Numbered from the stretch's first letter, positions 47,140-58,651 are shown. The stretch: 64,000 bases of DNA from Mycobacteroides franklinii (GCF_002013895.1 NZ_MAFQ01000001.1:248001-312000); one strand, 5' to 3'. The notes: a model not told the origin generated them from the sequence alone. A program made the numbers and translations.

Positions 47140-48543
47140 TCACCGTCCGTTGGCCTCCTGTAAGGCAGGCAGTGTGGCCAATCGGCTCACTGCCTGCCTG
47201 ATTGCGGCCGGTTTGAGCTGTCCATAGCCGAGAACTAGTCCGGGGTTCAGCGGATCGGGATATGCCCGGTAGTCGTCGAGATCGGTGATGTAGATGCCGC
47301 GGGCGCGGGCCTGTTCTACGGTCGCTGAAGCTGAAACGTCTTGGCGCAGTGACGCCAAGACGTGTAACCCGGCCTCGGTGCCAGTGACGTGGGTGACGGC
47401 CGCGACCTTCTCCAGCGATTGCAACATGGTTGCGCGACGGTCTTGGTACAGCTTGCGGACGCGGGCAATGTGACGAGCCAGCTCACCGCTGGTGAGCAGG
47501 TGTGTGACGGCTTGTTGGACCGGGGCGGCCACGGTTGCGCCCAACATGTCGCGAGTTTCAAGGACGGATTCCAGCAGATGCGTGGGTACACGCAGATAAC
47601 TGAGCCGCAGGCCCGGGTCCAGAACTTTCGACATCGTTCCCAGATAGATCGTGCTCGCGGCGGTGTCCAGGCCAGCCAGGCTGGGCAGTGGAGAGACCCC
47701 GAACCGGAATTCACTGTCGTAGTCGTCCTCCACGAGGATTACGTCTGCCCCATGCGCCCAACGCAAGATATGGCCGCGTATGTCGGGGTTGATTCGGTGA
47801 CCCAGCGGATACTGATGGCTTGGTGTCAGATACGCCGCCTGGATTGACGTTTGGGTGGATTGAAGTCTCGTCAGGAGCTGGTCGGGGTCGGTGACATCCA
47901 CCGGCACCCACTGCACGCCCAGGGCCTGGAAGATCCGTCGTATTGCGGGGTAGCCGGGGTCTTCGACGGCGACCGCTCGGCCTTGCCACTTGAAGGCAAG
48001 TGTGAGCAGGGTTAGGGCTTCGGCAGTTCCAGCGCACACCACAATTTGCCGCGGGTCGCAGGGTAGTCCGCGGGAGGATCGCAGGTAGGCGGACAGCGCT
48101 TCACGTAACGCCGGGCTGCCCGCGGGTGGGGGAGGTGTTGCGGACGGTTCGATAGACCGCCACGCCGCTCGCCAACCGACTCGCGAAACATCGTCGGGGT
48201 TGAGATCTCCTGGGCGCATGTCGATCTCGATGTCTTCGTCGGCTGAGAGTGCAGACTCGCCGTGACGGTGCGCGGTGCTATTCGTGGGGTGCGGGCGGTG
48301 TGAGACAACAGTGCCGGCCCCCTGTGAGGACTCGATCCAGCCTTCACCCTCAAGTTCTTGAAGCGCCGCCACGACGGTGCTTCTGGAGACACCCAGTCCT
48401 GCTGCAAAGGCACGGCTCGACGGTACCGACGATCCTGGGCTGAGCAGACCCGATTCCAGCGCACTCCGAAGTTGTTGGACGAGCTGTGTCCTAATACCCA
48501 CCCGAGACGCGCGATCAACGCTCATCGGGATATCCAGAGTCAA
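47140..48543 (-). CDS. MocR/PdxR-type regulator (GntR DNA-binding domain fused to aminotransferase domain)
   Basis: A 467-residue fusion. The GntR winged helix is at about residues 10-80 with LESGLLSPGSSVPSSRAFAAGLGVSRSTVVAALQELEGEG. The fold-type I aminotransferase-like domain follows, with PLP-binding features DVILVEDDYDSEF near 275 and the Schiff-base Lys in YLGTMSKVLDPGLRLSYLR near 310. MocR proteins sense PLP or related compounds and often control divergent vitamin B6 or amino-acid genes. Here the divergent neighbour is an FMN split-barrel protein. TTG 48543 has AGGTG upstream; ATG 48525 is alternative. It is an insertion relative to M. tuberculosis. Confidence 0.9.
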   Translation of the reverse strand: MTLDIPMSVDRASRVGIRTQLVQQLRSALESGLLSPGSSVPSSRAFAAGLGVSRSTVVAALQELEGEGWIESSQGAGTVVSHRPHPTNSTAHRHGESALSADEDIEIDMRPGDLNPDDVSRVGWRAAWRSIEPSATPPPPAGSPALREALSAYLRSSRGLPCDPRQIVVCAGTAEALTLLTLAFKWQGRAVAVEDPGYPAIRRIFQALGVQWVPVDVTDPDQLLTRLQSTQTSIQAAYLTPSHQYPLGHRINPDIRGHILRWAHGADVILVEDDYDSEFRFGVSPLPSLAGLDTAASTIYLGTMSKVLDPGLRLSYLRVPTHLLESVLETRDMLGATVAAPVQQAVTHLLTSGELARHIARVRKLYQDRRATMLQSLEKVAAVTHVTGTEAGLHVLASLRQDVSASATVEQARARGIYITDLDDYRAYPDPLNPGLVLGYGQLKPAAIRQAVSRLATLPALQEANGR

Positions 48544-48648
48544 GACAACACCTCACCGCCGCAGGTCACCTGTAGCATTTCACACCCGCACTGGACTGGT
48601 CGAAATCGAAGAATGTGGTCTGTCGTCACACCGTGGCTTCACGACACC

Positions 48649-49356
48649 ATGAGTGGCATGACAGTGAGTACGACGAATGCCGATAGCCAACTGCTTGACA
48701 GCCCAGATCTTCTGGTGCGCCGCTACAAGTGGTTGCAACGGCGCGAACGTGGCGATCTGTTGGCGATTCTCGACGCAGGGACCATTGCGCATGTCGGATT
48801 TGTCCGCGCGGACGGTAAGCCGATGGTGATCCCTATGGCGTATGCACAGGACGGCGACTTCCTTCTGATGCATGGGTCCACAGGTTCAGGTCTGACCAAA
48901 TCGGCCAACGCGGGTGTGGACCTCGTCGCCACGATCTCAATTTTCGATGGTCTCGTCTATGCGCAGTCGCTGTTTGATTCGACGGTAAATTATCGCTGTG
49001 CAATGATTTTCGGCAACGCCGAGCCGGTCTCGGCGGATGAGCACTTAGATTGCATCCGCATAATCTCCGATCGCCTCATGCCCGGTCGATGGGCAGAAGT
49101 GCGGCCGCCGACCAAGCGCGAACTCGCTGCCACGTATGTCTTGCGACTGCCGTTGGAAGTAGCCAGTGTGAAGGTGCGGGAAGGGCAACCCACCGAAGAT
49201 GCTTGTACCGGGATATGGACGGGATACGTTCCCTTTGAGTCCGTGGTAGGAGATCCGGTATCGCAGCCTGGCGTCGATGTTGTTCAGGCTCAATCCATCA
49301 CAACGGCCACGGACGTGTGGAGAGAGCGGCTGCAACGGCCATCATCGGACAGCTGA
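48649..49356 (+). CDS. Pyridoxamine-5'-phosphate-oxidase-like FMN split-barrel protein (Pyridox_ox_2/Nim-like)
   Basis: About 235 residues from ATG 48649. The split-barrel core has AHVGFVRADGKPMVIPMAY near residue 55, FLLMHGSTGSGLTKSANAG near 80, and SVNYRCAMIFGNAEPVSADEHLDC near 125, as in the Pyridox_ox_2 family, which includes nitroimidazole-resistance-type reductases. True PNPOx activity is not shown. The tail of the ORF upstream to 48358 is antisense to the MocR gene and is not used. The divergent MocR gene suggests pyridoxal-linked control. Confidence 0.85.
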   Translation: MSGMTVSTTNADSQLLDSPDLLVRRYKWLQRRERGDLLAILDAGTIAHVGFVRADGKPMVIPMAYAQDGDFLLMHGSTGSGLTKSANAGVDLVATISIFDGLVYAQSLFDSTVNYRCAMIFGNAEPVSADEHLDCIRIISDRLMPGRWAEVRPPTKRELAATYVLRLPLEVASVKVREGQPTEDACTGIWTGYVPFESVVGDPVSQPGVDVVQAQSITTATDVWRERLQRPSSDS

Positions 49357-49392
49357 ACCTCCCGGGCTTCTGACGCGCCGTGAGGCGCCTTC

Positions 49393-50067
49393 TCACCACA
49401 CCAGTGGCACCAGCCTGCTGCGCACCTTCTCGGTGTATTCGTCGTAGCCCTGTAGATCGTGGCGCAGCATCTTCTCCTCGTCGAGGATGCGCACCACCAG
49501 CGAGGCGGCGGCCGGCGCGACGGCGAGTAGGCCCCAATACGACCCCAATGCCAGCGGGATACCCACCATCATCACCAGCGAGCCGGTGTACATGGGGTGG
49601 CGGACCAAGCCGTACAACCCGGTTGAGGTCACGGTCTGTCCGGATTCGACGGTGATGCTGGCGGCGGCGTAGTTGTTCTGGGCCACCACCAACGTGGCCG
49701 CTCCCAAACCGCCGATCACCAGCACTTCACCGACGATCACCAGCCAGGTCGGCACATGAGACCAGCCGAACCGGTGATCGAAGGCGCTCACCACGATAAG
49801 TGCCAGGAACGAGCTCAGTAGCATGGTCACCGCGAGTTTCTGCACGGGTCGAGTCTCCGCGATGGGTCCGCCACGTAAACGTCGCTGCAGCACTTCAGGA
49901 TTGGAAGTCGCCAGGTAGATCGAAGAGGCCGTGGAGCTGATCACGAAAATCGCGAGGAAGACCCAGGCCTGCCAATAGTGGAATGTTCCAGCGGGCCAGA
50001 AGAGCGCCGCGCCGAACACCGCCAGGGCGATGATTCCCGAAACAAATGCTTGTACACCAGTTTTCAT
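49393..50067 (-). CDS. Isoprenylcysteine carboxyl methyltransferase-family membrane protein (Rv1216c-like)
   Basis: A 224-residue integral membrane protein with about five hydrophobic helices. The C-terminal region GLYGLVRHPMYTGSLVMMVGIPLALGSYWG, then DEEKMLRHDLQGYDEYTEKV, is the SAM-binding signature of ICMT/PEMT-like enzymes. The substrate is unknown; bacterial relatives methylate lipids or small molecules. It is the last gene of a four-gene operon (TetR, ABC ATPase, ABC permease, this), the same order as Rv1219c-Rv1216c. Confidence 0.88.
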   Translation of the reverse strand: MKTGVQAFVSGIIALAVFGAALFWPAGTFHYWQAWVFLAIFVISSTASSIYLATSNPEVLQRRLRGGPIAETRPVQKLAVTMLLSSFLALIVVSAFDHRFGWSHVPTWLVIVGEVLVIGGLGAATLVVAQNNYAAASITVESGQTVTSTGLYGLVRHPMYTGSLVMMVGIPLALGSYWGLLAVAPAAASLVVRILDEEKMLRHDLQGYDEYTEKVRSRLVPLVW

Positions 50068-50080
50068 GGACTTTCCTTTT

Positions 50081-51703
50081 TCACATCGCGTCGCGTCGGC
50101 GGTATATATCGCCCGCGGCGGCAGTCAAACCGGAGCCGATCACCACAAGAAGAAACATGGTGAGCCACGGGTACTCGGCGGGAGCACTGACACGCATTAC
50201 CGGAGAGAGCTTCACCAACCAGGACGGCAGCTGCAGGATCCCGGCGTAGAGCATGCCCACAGAGAACGCCACCACCAGCCAGCCAATCCAGCCCTGCCGC
50301 ACTGAAACTGCGATGGCCGCTATACCGCACACCACCAATAGGGCCGGAATCTGCGCCAGCCCCGCGAGAGTGAGACGCCACACTAGATCCGGGTTGTGCA
50401 GTGTGCTCGCTGCGCCGAGTCCGCCACCGAAGCCGGCGATGGTCATCAGCAGCGCGCTGCCCAGGGCGGTCATTCCGACAGCGGACAACAGCCAGTTCCA
50501 GCGTGACACGGCGCGGGCCAGTACGGCCTCGGCGATGCCCGACTGTTCGTCCTTGGCGAGCTTCAGGATCGCCGACACCACATAGGCGGTGACCGCGATG
50601 GCGAGCACCTGGTTGAAGGTGGCGAAAATGCTGTCAAGACCATGGGCCTTGAATGCGCGGGCCAGCAGGGGGTTGGTGTCGATCGAATCTCGTAGACTCT
50701 TGGCCATCGAACCGAATGCCATACCGCCCAGGAAGATTCCGAATCCCCATCCGGTGAGCAGCCCGCGCTGCAGTTGCATGTTGAGCCCGAACACGGTCTT
50801 GATCTCAGGAGCGTTGGGGTTCTCGCCACGCGAGGGGAGTACTCCCGCGTCGTATTGGCGATGTCCCTCGAGTACATGCGCGGTCAGCATCAGTGCGAGC
50901 GTGGTGCCTACCAGCAGCAGAAACGGCCACCAACGCAGATCGACGAACGGTCGCATCTGTTGGGCCCACGCCAGCGGCGAGAACCAGCTGAGCGCACTGC
51001 CCTTGTTGTCGATGATGTCGCCGAGTCCACGAACCACGACCGCCGCCGCCAGGGCCGCCATCGCGGCGCCGCTGGCGGCTCGAGCGGTGCGCCAGAGCTG
51101 TGACGTGACGGCCGCGACGCCGGCGAAAACCATGGAGGCGCCGGTGATCCCGAGGCTGATGCCGAGACTGTTGGCAAAATCGAATCCCGCCGCGGACAGC
51201 GCCACCGTCATAGCGACCGCGAGGATGGCATTCATCAGCCCCACCACGACGAGTGCCGCGTAGGTCCGCGCCTGATGGCCGATCACTGCCGACATCACCA
51301 GCTCGGCCCCGCCAGACTCCTCTTCGGCTCGGGTATGGCGGACGACCGTCAGGATGGACATGATGGCAGCAGCGGCGATCATGACGGTCATGAGTTCGTT
51401 GGCGACCATGACCCCGACATCGGTTTCGTTGATGCCAAAGTTTGGGCCGCCCATGATGATTCCCGCCGGTGTCTTCATCATCGTGACCCGCGCCATCCGG
51501 TCGGCGGCGGTGGGATACATCGACTTGAACGCCAGTGGCGTGTAGGTCATCAGCAATGTCAGCCAGCCCACCCACATGCAGATCCGGAATCGGTCGCGGC
51601 GCAGTGCCAATGCGATCAAGGTGCTGATGCCAGTCAGTGGATGTCTTGGGGTTCCGTCCGCGATCGGGCGGCGGATGGGGAGTGTGGCGAAATCGGTGGT
51701 CAC
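50081..51703 (-). CDS. ABC exporter permease (tetronasin-type, Rv1217c-like)
   Basis: A 540-residue permease with about twelve hydrophobic helices in two halves, as in the large single-chain permeases of tetronasin-like exporters. There is no nucleotide-binding motif. Early helices include [24 protein letters not shown] and late ones [21 protein letters not shown]. Its start overlaps the ATPase stop by 4 nt, so the two are translated together. In M. tuberculosis the Rv1217c-Rv1218c pair is linked to efflux of several drugs. Confidence 0.92.
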   Translation of the reverse strand: MTTDFATLPIRRPIADGTPRHPLTGISTLIALALRRDRFRICMWVGWLTLLMTYTPLAFKSMYPTAADRMARVTMMKTPAGIIMGGPNFGINETDVGVMVANELMTVMIAAAAIMSILTVVRHTRAEEESGGAELVMSAVIGHQARTYAALVVVGLMNAILAVAMTVALSAAGFDFANSLGISLGITGASMVFAGVAAVTSQLWRTARAASGAAMAALAAAVVVRGLGDIIDNKGSALSWFSPLAWAQQMRPFVDLRWWPFLLLVGTTLALMLTAHVLEGHRQYDAGVLPSRGENPNAPEIKTVFGLNMQLQRGLLTGWGFGIFLGGMAFGSMAKSLRDSIDTNPLLARAFKAHGLDSIFATFNQVLAIAVTAYVVSAILKLAKDEQSGIAEAVLARAVSRWNWLLSAVGMTALGSALLMTIAGFGGGLGAASTLHNPDLVWRLTLAGLAQIPALLVVCGIAAIAVSVRQGWIGWLVVAFSVGMLYAGILQLPSWLVKLSPVMRVSAPAEYPWLTMFLLVVIGSGLTAAAGDIYRRRDAM

Positions 51704-52605
51704 CGCGGCACACCCTGGTACTCGCGCATGAACAGTTCTTCCAGGGAGGCCGGTGCCACGCTGAGATCGACGATCCCGAGGCTTGCCAGCTGTTCCATGG
51801 TGCGGTCAAGATCGCTGCGGTCGACGGTGAAGGAAGCCCGGTTGCCGCCGATGGTGAGATCACGCAACTGTGGGATCGACTTGAGCCCTGCGGGATTGGC
51901 CAAGGTGCGTACCGTGACCGATGTCCGCATGAAGTGCCGTAGCTCGGCCAGCGAGCCGGAGAGCACGGTACGTCCGGCGCGGACGATGGTCACCCGGTGG
52001 CAGAGCTTCTCCACTTCGGCCAGAATATGGCTGGACAGCAGCACCGCGCAGCCCCGGGAGGACACCTCGGCCACGCACTGCTGGAAGACGGTTTCCATCA
52101 AGGGATCCAGGCCGGACGTCGGTTCGTCGAGGATGAACAACTCGGCATCGGAGCAGAACGCGGCGATCAAGGCCACCTTCTGCCGATTGCCTTTCGAGTA
52201 GGTGCGCGCCTTCTTGGTGGGATCCAGTTCGAAGCGTTCGATGAGTTCATTGCGCCGAGGGATTGAAATATGTTCGGCGCCTCGCATTCTGGTGAGGAAG
52301 TCAATGGCTTGTCCGCCGGTGAGGTTGGGCCACAGGGTGACGTCGCCCGGGACGTAGGCGATGAGTCTGTGCAGGTCGACTGCATTGACCCAAGGATCGC
52401 CGCCGAGGAGCTGTACCGTGCCGGCGTCGGCGCGAAGCAGACCGAGGAGTATCCGGATGGTGGTGGACTTCCCGGCGCCATTCGGTCCGAGGAATCCCGC
52501 CACTTCGCCATGCGCAACGGAAAGATCGAGACCGTCGAGGGCCTTGGTTTTTCCGAAAGATTTTGTAAGTCCGCGTATTTCGACAGCCAGATTCGGGTAC
52601 GTCAC
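51700..52605 (-). CDS. ABC exporter ATP-binding protein (Rv1218c-like)
   Basis: A 301-residue ATPase. Walker A is [16 protein letters not shown] near residue 40, the signature [15 protein letters not shown] (a variant of LSGGQ) near 135, Walker [15 protein letters not shown] near 155, and the H-loop [11 protein letters not shown] near 190. The C-terminal 80 residues form the usual DUF4162-like accessory part. It is coupled to the permease (4-nt overlap) and to the TetR gene before it. It energises export of an unidentified substrate. Confidence 0.94.
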   Translation of the reverse strand: MTYPNLAVEIRGLTKSFGKTKALDGLDLSVAHGEVAGFLGPNGAGKSTTIRILLGLLRADAGTVQLLGGDPWVNAVDLHRLIAYVPGDVTLWPNLTGGQAIDFLTRMRGAEHISIPRRNELIERFELDPTKKARTYSKGNRQKVALIAAFCSDAELFILDEPTSGLDPLMETVFQQCVAEVSSRGCAVLLSSHILAEVEKLCHRVTIVRAGRTVLSGSLAELRHFMRTSVTVRTLANPAGLKSIPQLRDLTIGGNRASFTVDRSDLDRTMEQLASLGIVDLSVAPASLEELFMREYQGVPR

Positions 52606-53258
52606 GTGGTGCCTCCTTGTTGCGAGTTCTCTTCCTGTGTTGCTTTGGCTTGTGCGACAAAGGCATCCAGCATGGTGGGATCGGTCATGAGACCTTCGGT
52701 GTAGACCTCGATCGCGGGGAAGATCAGTTGATCGACATACCGGCGCAAGATCGTTCGGAGGTCCTCATCCGAGTGCATCTGCACGTAGATGGCCAGAGAA
52801 CCAAGACCGTTCAGTGAAATCCACAATGCGCGCCTCTTGGGATCGCGACTTGGCTTGATGGTGCCCGCACGTACTCCGTCCTCGAGGTACTGCTCGGCAT
52901 CGTCGATGGAGCGCTGTAGGAAGGCGCGACCCGGTTCTCCGCCGGACTGCACGCTGTGCAGCAGGTACCTGACCATTGGTGCAAAAGACTCGACCTCGTC
53001 GAGGGCGTCGAGCCATACCTGGGGATCGTTGGAGGTGATGGTTCGTGATTTCTCCGAGCGGATGTACTCCAGCAGGTACTCGTCCACCGACTCCCGGAGC
53101 CCATCCTTGGATCCGTAGTGGTGGATGACCAGCGCGGGGCTGACTCCCGCCGCGTCGGCGATGGCCCGCACGCTCGCGCGGTATCCCTGCTCGCCCCACA
53201 GCTTGATGGCGGCATCTCGGATACGGGCGGCGGCGGTGAGGTCGTCGACTGAACGCAT
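52602..53258 (-). CDS. TetR-family repressor (Rv1219c-like)
   Basis: A 218-residue TetR protein. The N-terminal helix-turn-helix (about 8-55) contains [43 protein letters not shown]; the C-terminal ligand domain is all-helical. ATG 53258 is chosen because it starts right at the operator; a longer frame reaches 53276. It overlaps the ATPase start by 4 nt and heads the exporter operon. It very probably represses its own operon through 53259-53285. In M. tuberculosis Rv1219c represses Rv1217c-Rv1218c. Confidence 0.94.
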   Translation of the reverse strand: MRSVDDLTAAARIRDAAIKLWGEQGYRASVRAIADAAGVSPALVIHHYGSKDGLRESVDEYLLEYIRSEKSRTITSNDPQVWLDALDEVESFAPMVRYLLHSVQSGGEPGRAFLQRSIDDAEQYLEDGVRAGTIKPSRDPKRRALWISLNGLGSLAIYVQMHSDEDLRTILRRYVDQLIFPAIEVYTEGLMTDPTMLDAFVAQAKATQEENSQQGGTT

Positions 53259-53285
53259 GTTTAGGAGACTAAACAACTGTTCAGT
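53259..53285. promoter_or_regulatory. Overlapping palindromic TetR operators
   Basis: GTTTAG-GAGA-CTAAAC (53259-53274) is a 6-bp inverted repeat. ACTAAACAACTGTTCAGT (53268-53285) is an imperfect palindrome with 14 of 18 symmetrical positions. They overlap and abut the TetR start codon. Confidence 0.6.
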
Positions 53286-53349
53286 CGAGGGTCAAGCATC
53301 GGACCCGCCGCGGGTTCGTGTCTTTACGGGTTTTTTGCGATTCCGGCGC

Positions 53350-53391
53350 AAAAAGCTGCCGTCCGAACGCTTGGGGCGTGCCGGACGGCAG
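53350..53391 (-). terminator. Intrinsic terminator downstream of the O-methyltransferase
   Basis: On the minus strand the stem 53391-53382 pairs with 53365-53356 (10 bp, CTGCCGTCCG type) with an inner ACGC/GCGT stem, and is followed by TTTTT (53354-53350). It lies just after the stop codon at 53410. Confidence 0.75.
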
Positions 53392-53409
53392 GGGAGGAAG
53401 CGGGGAAAC

Positions 53410-54099
53410 TCAGTCGCGGGTGGCGGCGAGCAGGCCGTCGCCCAGTGGGATCAGTACCGCGGTAAACCGGCCGTCGTCGGCGATGATGCGTGCGGCCTCG
53501 CGTGCTCCGACCACGTCGGGGTCGTTGGCGCCCGGATCGCCCGCGCGCCCACCTGCGGATATCCCGTGGATCACGACAGCCCCACCCGGACGGAGCAGCC
53601 GGATGCCCCCAGCCAGGAAGTCGGGTTGATCGGCTGGCGCCGCGTCGATGACGAGCAAGTCATAGGACTCATCTGCCAGCCGCGGCAGGACTTCTTGGGC
53701 ACGCCCGCCGATCAGCCGGGTCCGCGATGGCGCAATGGCTGCCTCGGAAAAGGCCTGCTTGGCGCTGCGTTGGTGTTCGGGCTCCAGGTCGATGGTGGTC
53801 AGCACGCCGTCCTCACGCATACCTGAGAGCAGCCACAAACCGCTGACGCCGGCGCCGGTGCCGACCTCGACCACGGCCTTCCCGCCGGAAAGGCGTGCGA
53901 AGACGCTCAGGAGTGCGCCCACTGCGGGCGTCACAGGGCCCGCGCCCAGGTCAACGGCACGTTCTCGGGCGGCGGCGACGATTTCGTCTTCGGAAATGGC
54001 GCCCTCGGCGTGGTTGACCATTGCTTCGACGGGGGATCGGTCTGCGCTGCTGGTCACGATTCGATCCTGTCGAGCGGGAACGGATCTGTCCTGCGACAC
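53410..54099 (-). CDS. O-methyltransferase (Rv1220c-like)
   Basis: A 229-residue class I methyltransferase. Motif I is [20 protein letters not shown] near residue 75, [17 protein letters not shown] near 100, and [34 protein letters not shown] near 150-185. In M. tuberculosis the ortholog is a COMT-type enzyme of unknown substrate. The GTG at 54099 has AGGAG about 8 nt upstream. It is divergent from sigE and followed by a clear terminator. The residue after the motif VIH is Gly where M. tuberculosis has Arg. Confidence 0.92.
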   Translation of the reverse strand: MSQDRSVPARQDRIVTSSADRSPVEAMVNHAEGAISEDEIVAAARERAVDLGAGPVTPAVGALLSVFARLSGGKAVVEVGTGAGVSGLWLLSGMREDGVLTTIDLEPEHQRSAKQAFSEAAIAPSRTRLIGGRAQEVLPRLADESYDLLVIDAAPADQPDFLAGGIRLLRPGGAVVIHGISAGGRAGDPGANDPDVVGAREAARIIADDGRFTAVLIPLGDGLLAATRD

Positions 54100-54168
54100 G
54101 CCGAACTCCTGATGGATCGAGCGGGTTTCTTGCTCACTAATCGCTGGTGAGATCGGATCGAGACCGCT

Positions 54169-54187
54169 TTCTCAGGAAGAGTTAAGT
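54169..54187 (+). promoter_or_regulatory. Possible MprA box upstream of sigE
   Basis: TTCTCAGG, 3 nt, AGTTAAGT forms two 8-nt half-sites of loose similarity; the first half has the CTCAG core also seen at 18265. sigE is a known MprA target in M. tuberculosis. Pattern-level inference. Confidence 0.35.
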
Positions 54188-54230
54188 TGGCTCATAAGTG
54201 ACCCACACCTAGGTGGTAGAGGGTCATTGC

Positions 54231-54998
54231 ATGTCGCGATCCATCCTGAACCAGAGCCTGAGCGCCCCGCGCCAATCTGGGAATAACACCGGTGGCATCC
54301 GAGTTGATCGGGCTGTCAGCCTCCCCATTCAGGGTGAGGTCGCAACCGAACAGGAGGAACACGCGATTTCGCTTACGCGTATCAGCGAGCCCGAGTACAC
54401 AGACTTCGCCGAGGCCATCAACCCTGACGAGCTATCCGGGACCGCAGTATTCGATGCCACTGGAGACCAGGCCGCGATGCCGTCCTGGGATGAACTGGTT
54501 CGTGAGCACGCCGACCGTGTGTACCGCCTGGCCTACCGGCTTTCGGGTAACCCCCAAGATGCCGAGGACCTGACTCAGGAAACCTTCATCAGGGTGTTTC
54601 GCTCCTTGCAGAGCTACCAGCCCGGCACCTTTGAGGGCTGGCTGCACCGCATCACCACCAACCTGTTCCTGGACATGGTTCGCCGCCGCGGACGCATCCG
54701 CATGGAGGCGCTGCCCGAGGACTACGACCGTGTGCCGGCCACCGACCCAGATCCCGAGCAGATCTACCACGATGCTCAGCTGGGGGCTGACCTGCAGGCT
54801 GCGCTGGATTCGCTGGCCCCGGAATTTCGTGCCGCAGTGGTCCTGTGCGATATCGAAGGTCTGTCCTACGAGGAAATCGGCGCGACCCTCGATGTGAAGC
54901 TCGGCACCGTCCGTAGCCGCATCCACCGCGGTCGGCAGGCGATCCGTGAGTACCTGGCCGCACGCTCCTCGACGTCCGCGCTCGCGGCCGCCGAGTAG
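54231..54998 (+). CDS. sigE: ECF sigma factor SigE
   Basis: A 255-residue ECF sigma. Region 2 (about residues 95-160) has [34 protein letters not shown]; region 4 (about 185-240) has [50 protein letters not shown]. The N-terminal 80 residues form the long extension typical of mycobacterial SigE. ATG 54231 has AGAGGG about 8 nt upstream. SigE responds to surface stress and is held by RseA, whose gene follows. Alternative shorter starts are known in M. tuberculosis. Rv1221. Confidence 0.96.
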   Translation: MSRSILNQSLSAPRQSGNNTGGIRVDRAVSLPIQGEVATEQEEHAISLTRISEPEYTDFAEAINPDELSGTAVFDATGDQAAMPSWDELVREHADRVYRLAYRLSGNPQDAEDLTQETFIRVFRSLQSYQPGTFEGWLHRITTNLFLDMVRRRGRIRMEALPEDYDRVPATDPDPEQIYHDAQLGADLQAALDSLAPEFRAAVVLCDIEGLSYEEIGATLDVKLGTVRSRIHRGRQAIREYLAARSSTSALAAAE

Positions 54999-55108
54999 CG
55001 CGCGACACCGTCGGCGCAGGTTGGTACGCAATGAGTACATTCGCGCGCTATCTTCGAGGTAGGTCGGTACTAGTCCGCCGGCCATTCCGAGTCGAAGGGA
55101 GCGTCGCC

Positions 55109-55549
55109 GTGGTGGATAGCGGCTCGTTCCGGCGGGCATTCTCGAGCTTCTCTTCCTTCTCGCGGCTGCCGTCCCCGTTCGCCTCGCAGAGCCAGGCTCC
55201 GGTGGGTGCCCCGCGCCAGTTCGGATCCACCGAGCATCTGTCCACCGAGGCGATCGCGGCGTTCGTGGATGGCGAACTGCGGATGAGCGCCCACCTGCGG
55301 GCGGCGCACCACCTGTCGATGTGCGCCGAATGCGCGTTGGAGATCGACGCGCAGCGCCAAGCGCGCAGCGCTCTCCGCGATTCCGGTGGGATTCGGGTAC
55401 CGGGTTCACTGCTTGGGCTGCTCAGCCAGATTCCGCACATCCCGCATGACGTCACCCCGTCGCAACCGTCAGCACACGACGGCGACTTACCGCAGGCATT
55501 GGGGGGTGACGCGGTGCGGCCAGATAGCCGCGCACGCCGTAAGCGCCGG

Positions 55550-55552
<3 letters not shown>
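55109..55552 (+). CDS. rseA: Anti-sigma-E factor RseA
   Basis: About 147 residues from GTG 55109, with GAAGGGAG upstream. The zinc-associated anti-sigma motif HxxxCxxC appears as HHLSMCAEC near residue 70, after TEHLSTEAIAAFVDGELRMSAHLRAA, which matches mycobacterial RseA. The C-terminus is unstructured and basic. RseA binds SigE and releases it on envelope stress or after phosphorylation and ClpC1P2 degradation. A longer frame starts at 55031, but homology begins near 55109. The stop lies 10 nt before htrA. Rv1222. Confidence 0.93.
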
Positions 55553-57039
<1,487 letters not shown>

Positions 57040-57040
<1 letters not shown>

Positions 57041-57450
57041 TGTTCGGCAGTGTCGGCTGGGGAGAGCTACTGGTCCTGCTGATCGTGGGGCTCGTGGTTC
57101 TCGGCCCGGAGCGTCTGCCCGGGGCAATCCGGTGGACCACCGAGTCGCTGCGCAAGGTGCGTGACTACGCCAGCGGTGCGACGGCTACGTTGCGCGAAGA
57201 GCTGGGGCCGGAGTTCGACGATGTGCGCAAGCCGCTCGCCGAGCTGCAGAAGCTGCGCGGTATGACACCACGTGCCGTGATCACCAAACACCTTCTAGAT
57301 GGTGATGATTCGATGCTCGATTCGTTGACCCGGCCACTGGATGACGTGAAGAAGGCGGTCACCGAGCCAGCACCCACACCGGTCGTCAACCCCGAGCTCA
57401 CCAAGCCCGTAGTGCCCGGGCCGACACGTTACGACGCCGACGCGACATAA
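57040..57450 (+). CDS. tatB: Sec-independent translocase component TatB
   Basis: A 136-residue TatA/B-family protein. The N-terminal transmembrane helix (about 3-22) is followed by the hinge [15 protein letters not shown] and an amphipathic helix (about 30-60), then a hydrophilic tail. [26 protein letters not shown] has the Gly-Pro hinge and the acidic residue in the membrane segment typical of TatB. It works with TatA and TatC in export of folded proteins. It is coupled to htrA. Rv1224. Confidence 0.93.
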
Positions 57451-57491
57451 CCACCCCGTCCGTGAGCATGCTCGCGCAGGGGGCTTTAGCT

Positions 57492-58628
57492 TTAGTTACG
57501 CCGGGTGGTGTCGATGTTCAAGGACATGCCCGCCAGCCCCCGGCTGCGTGTCGAGAGTTTGTCTGCCACGGCCCGAAGAGCCTGGCCCGCAGCTGAGTCG
57601 GGCTGACTGAGCACGATCGGCAGCCCGTTGTCGCCGCCCTCGCGCACGGCAGGGTCCAGCGGGATCTGGCCGAGCATCGGTACCTTGGTGCCCACCACCC
57701 GGGTCAGGCTTTCGGCGACGGTGTCGCCGCCGCCGGAGCCGAACACCTCCATGCGGGTGCCGTCGGGCAGCACCAGCCAGGACATGTTCTCGACCACACC
57801 GACGATGCGCTGACGGGTTTGGGTCGCGATCGCACCCGCGCGTTCGGCCACCTCGGCGGCGGCCTGCTGCGGCGTGGTGACCACCAGAATCTCGGCACCC
57901 GGAATGAGTTGGGCCACCGAGATCGCCACGTCACCGGTGCCCGGTGGCAGATCCAGCAGCAGCACATCCAGATCGCCCCAGAACACATCGGCCAGGAACT
58001 GCTGCAGGGCGCGATGCAGCATCGGCCCACGCCACACCACGGGGGTGTTGCCCTGGGTGAACTGGGCGATCGAGATGACCTTCACGTCATGGGCCACCGG
58101 GGGCAGGATCATCCGCTCCACCTGGGTGGGCCGGTCGGAGGTGCCCATCATGCGTGGCACCGAGTGGCCGTAGATGTCGGCGTCGAGCAGCCCGACCGAA
58201 AGTCCCTTGGCCGCCATCGCTGCCGCGAGGTTCACTGTGACACTGGACTTTCCGACACCGCCCTTGCCGGATGCCACCGCGTACACGCGGGTGAGTGAGC
58301 CGGGCTGGGCGAACGGGATGACCGGTTCGGGGTTGTCGCCGCGCAGCTGCCTGCGCAGTTCGGTGCGTTGCTCGTCGTTCATGACATCCAGCTGCACTCG
58401 TACGGTGCCCACGCCGTCGACATCGGCGGCGGCCTGGGTGACCCGCTCGGCGATCTCGGCCTTCTTCGGGCACGCGGAGGTGGTGAGGTAGATCCCGATA
58501 TCAACGTTGTGGGCGTCGTCGAACGTGATGTCCTTGACCATCCCCAACTCGGTGATGGGACGGCGAAGTTCGGGGTCGATAACCCCGGCGAGTGCGCTGC
58601 GCACGGCCGTGGTGAGCTCGGATGTCAC
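57492..58628 (-). CDS. mrp: Mrp/ApbC-type P-loop ATPase, Fe-S cluster carrier family
   Basis: A 378-residue protein. An N-terminal MIP18/DUF59 domain (about 1-90, TAVRSALAGVIDPELRRPITELGMV with TTSACPKK) precedes the ATPase with the deviant Walker A ASGKGGVGKSS near residue 120, the DADIYGHSVPRMMG segment and PPGTGD. The C-terminal CxxC that binds the cluster in Escherichia coli Mrp is replaced: GVVENMSWLVLPDGTRMEVFGSGG has no cysteine. GTG 58628 has TAGACT 6 nt upstream. It converges with tatB, with a GAGCATGCTC palindrome in the short gap. Rv1229c. Confidence 0.93.
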   Translation of the reverse strand: MTSELTTAVRSALAGVIDPELRRPITELGMVKDITFDDAHNVDIGIYLTTSACPKKAEIAERVTQAAADVDGVGTVRVQLDVMNDEQRTELRRQLRGDNPEPVIPFAQPGSLTRVYAVASGKGGVGKSSVTVNLAAAMAAKGLSVGLLDADIYGHSVPRMMGTSDRPTQVERMILPPVAHDVKVISIAQFTQGNTPVVWRGPMLHRALQQFLADVFWGDLDVLLLDLPPGTGDVAISVAQLIPGAEILVVTTPQQAAAEVAERAGAIATQTRQRIVGVVENMSWLVLPDGTRMEVFGSGGGDTVAESLTRVVGTKVPMLGQIPLDPAVREGGDNGLPIVLSQPDSAAGQALRAVADKLSTRSRGLAGMSLNIDTTRRN

Positions 58629-58634
58629 TACCCG

Positions 58635-58640
58635 AGTCTA
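58635..58640 (-). promoter_or_regulatory. -10-like TAGACT before mrp
   Basis: On the minus strand TAGACT is followed by 6 nt and the GTG at 58628. Confidence 0.45.
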
Positions 58641-58651
58641 GGGCGTGCCGG

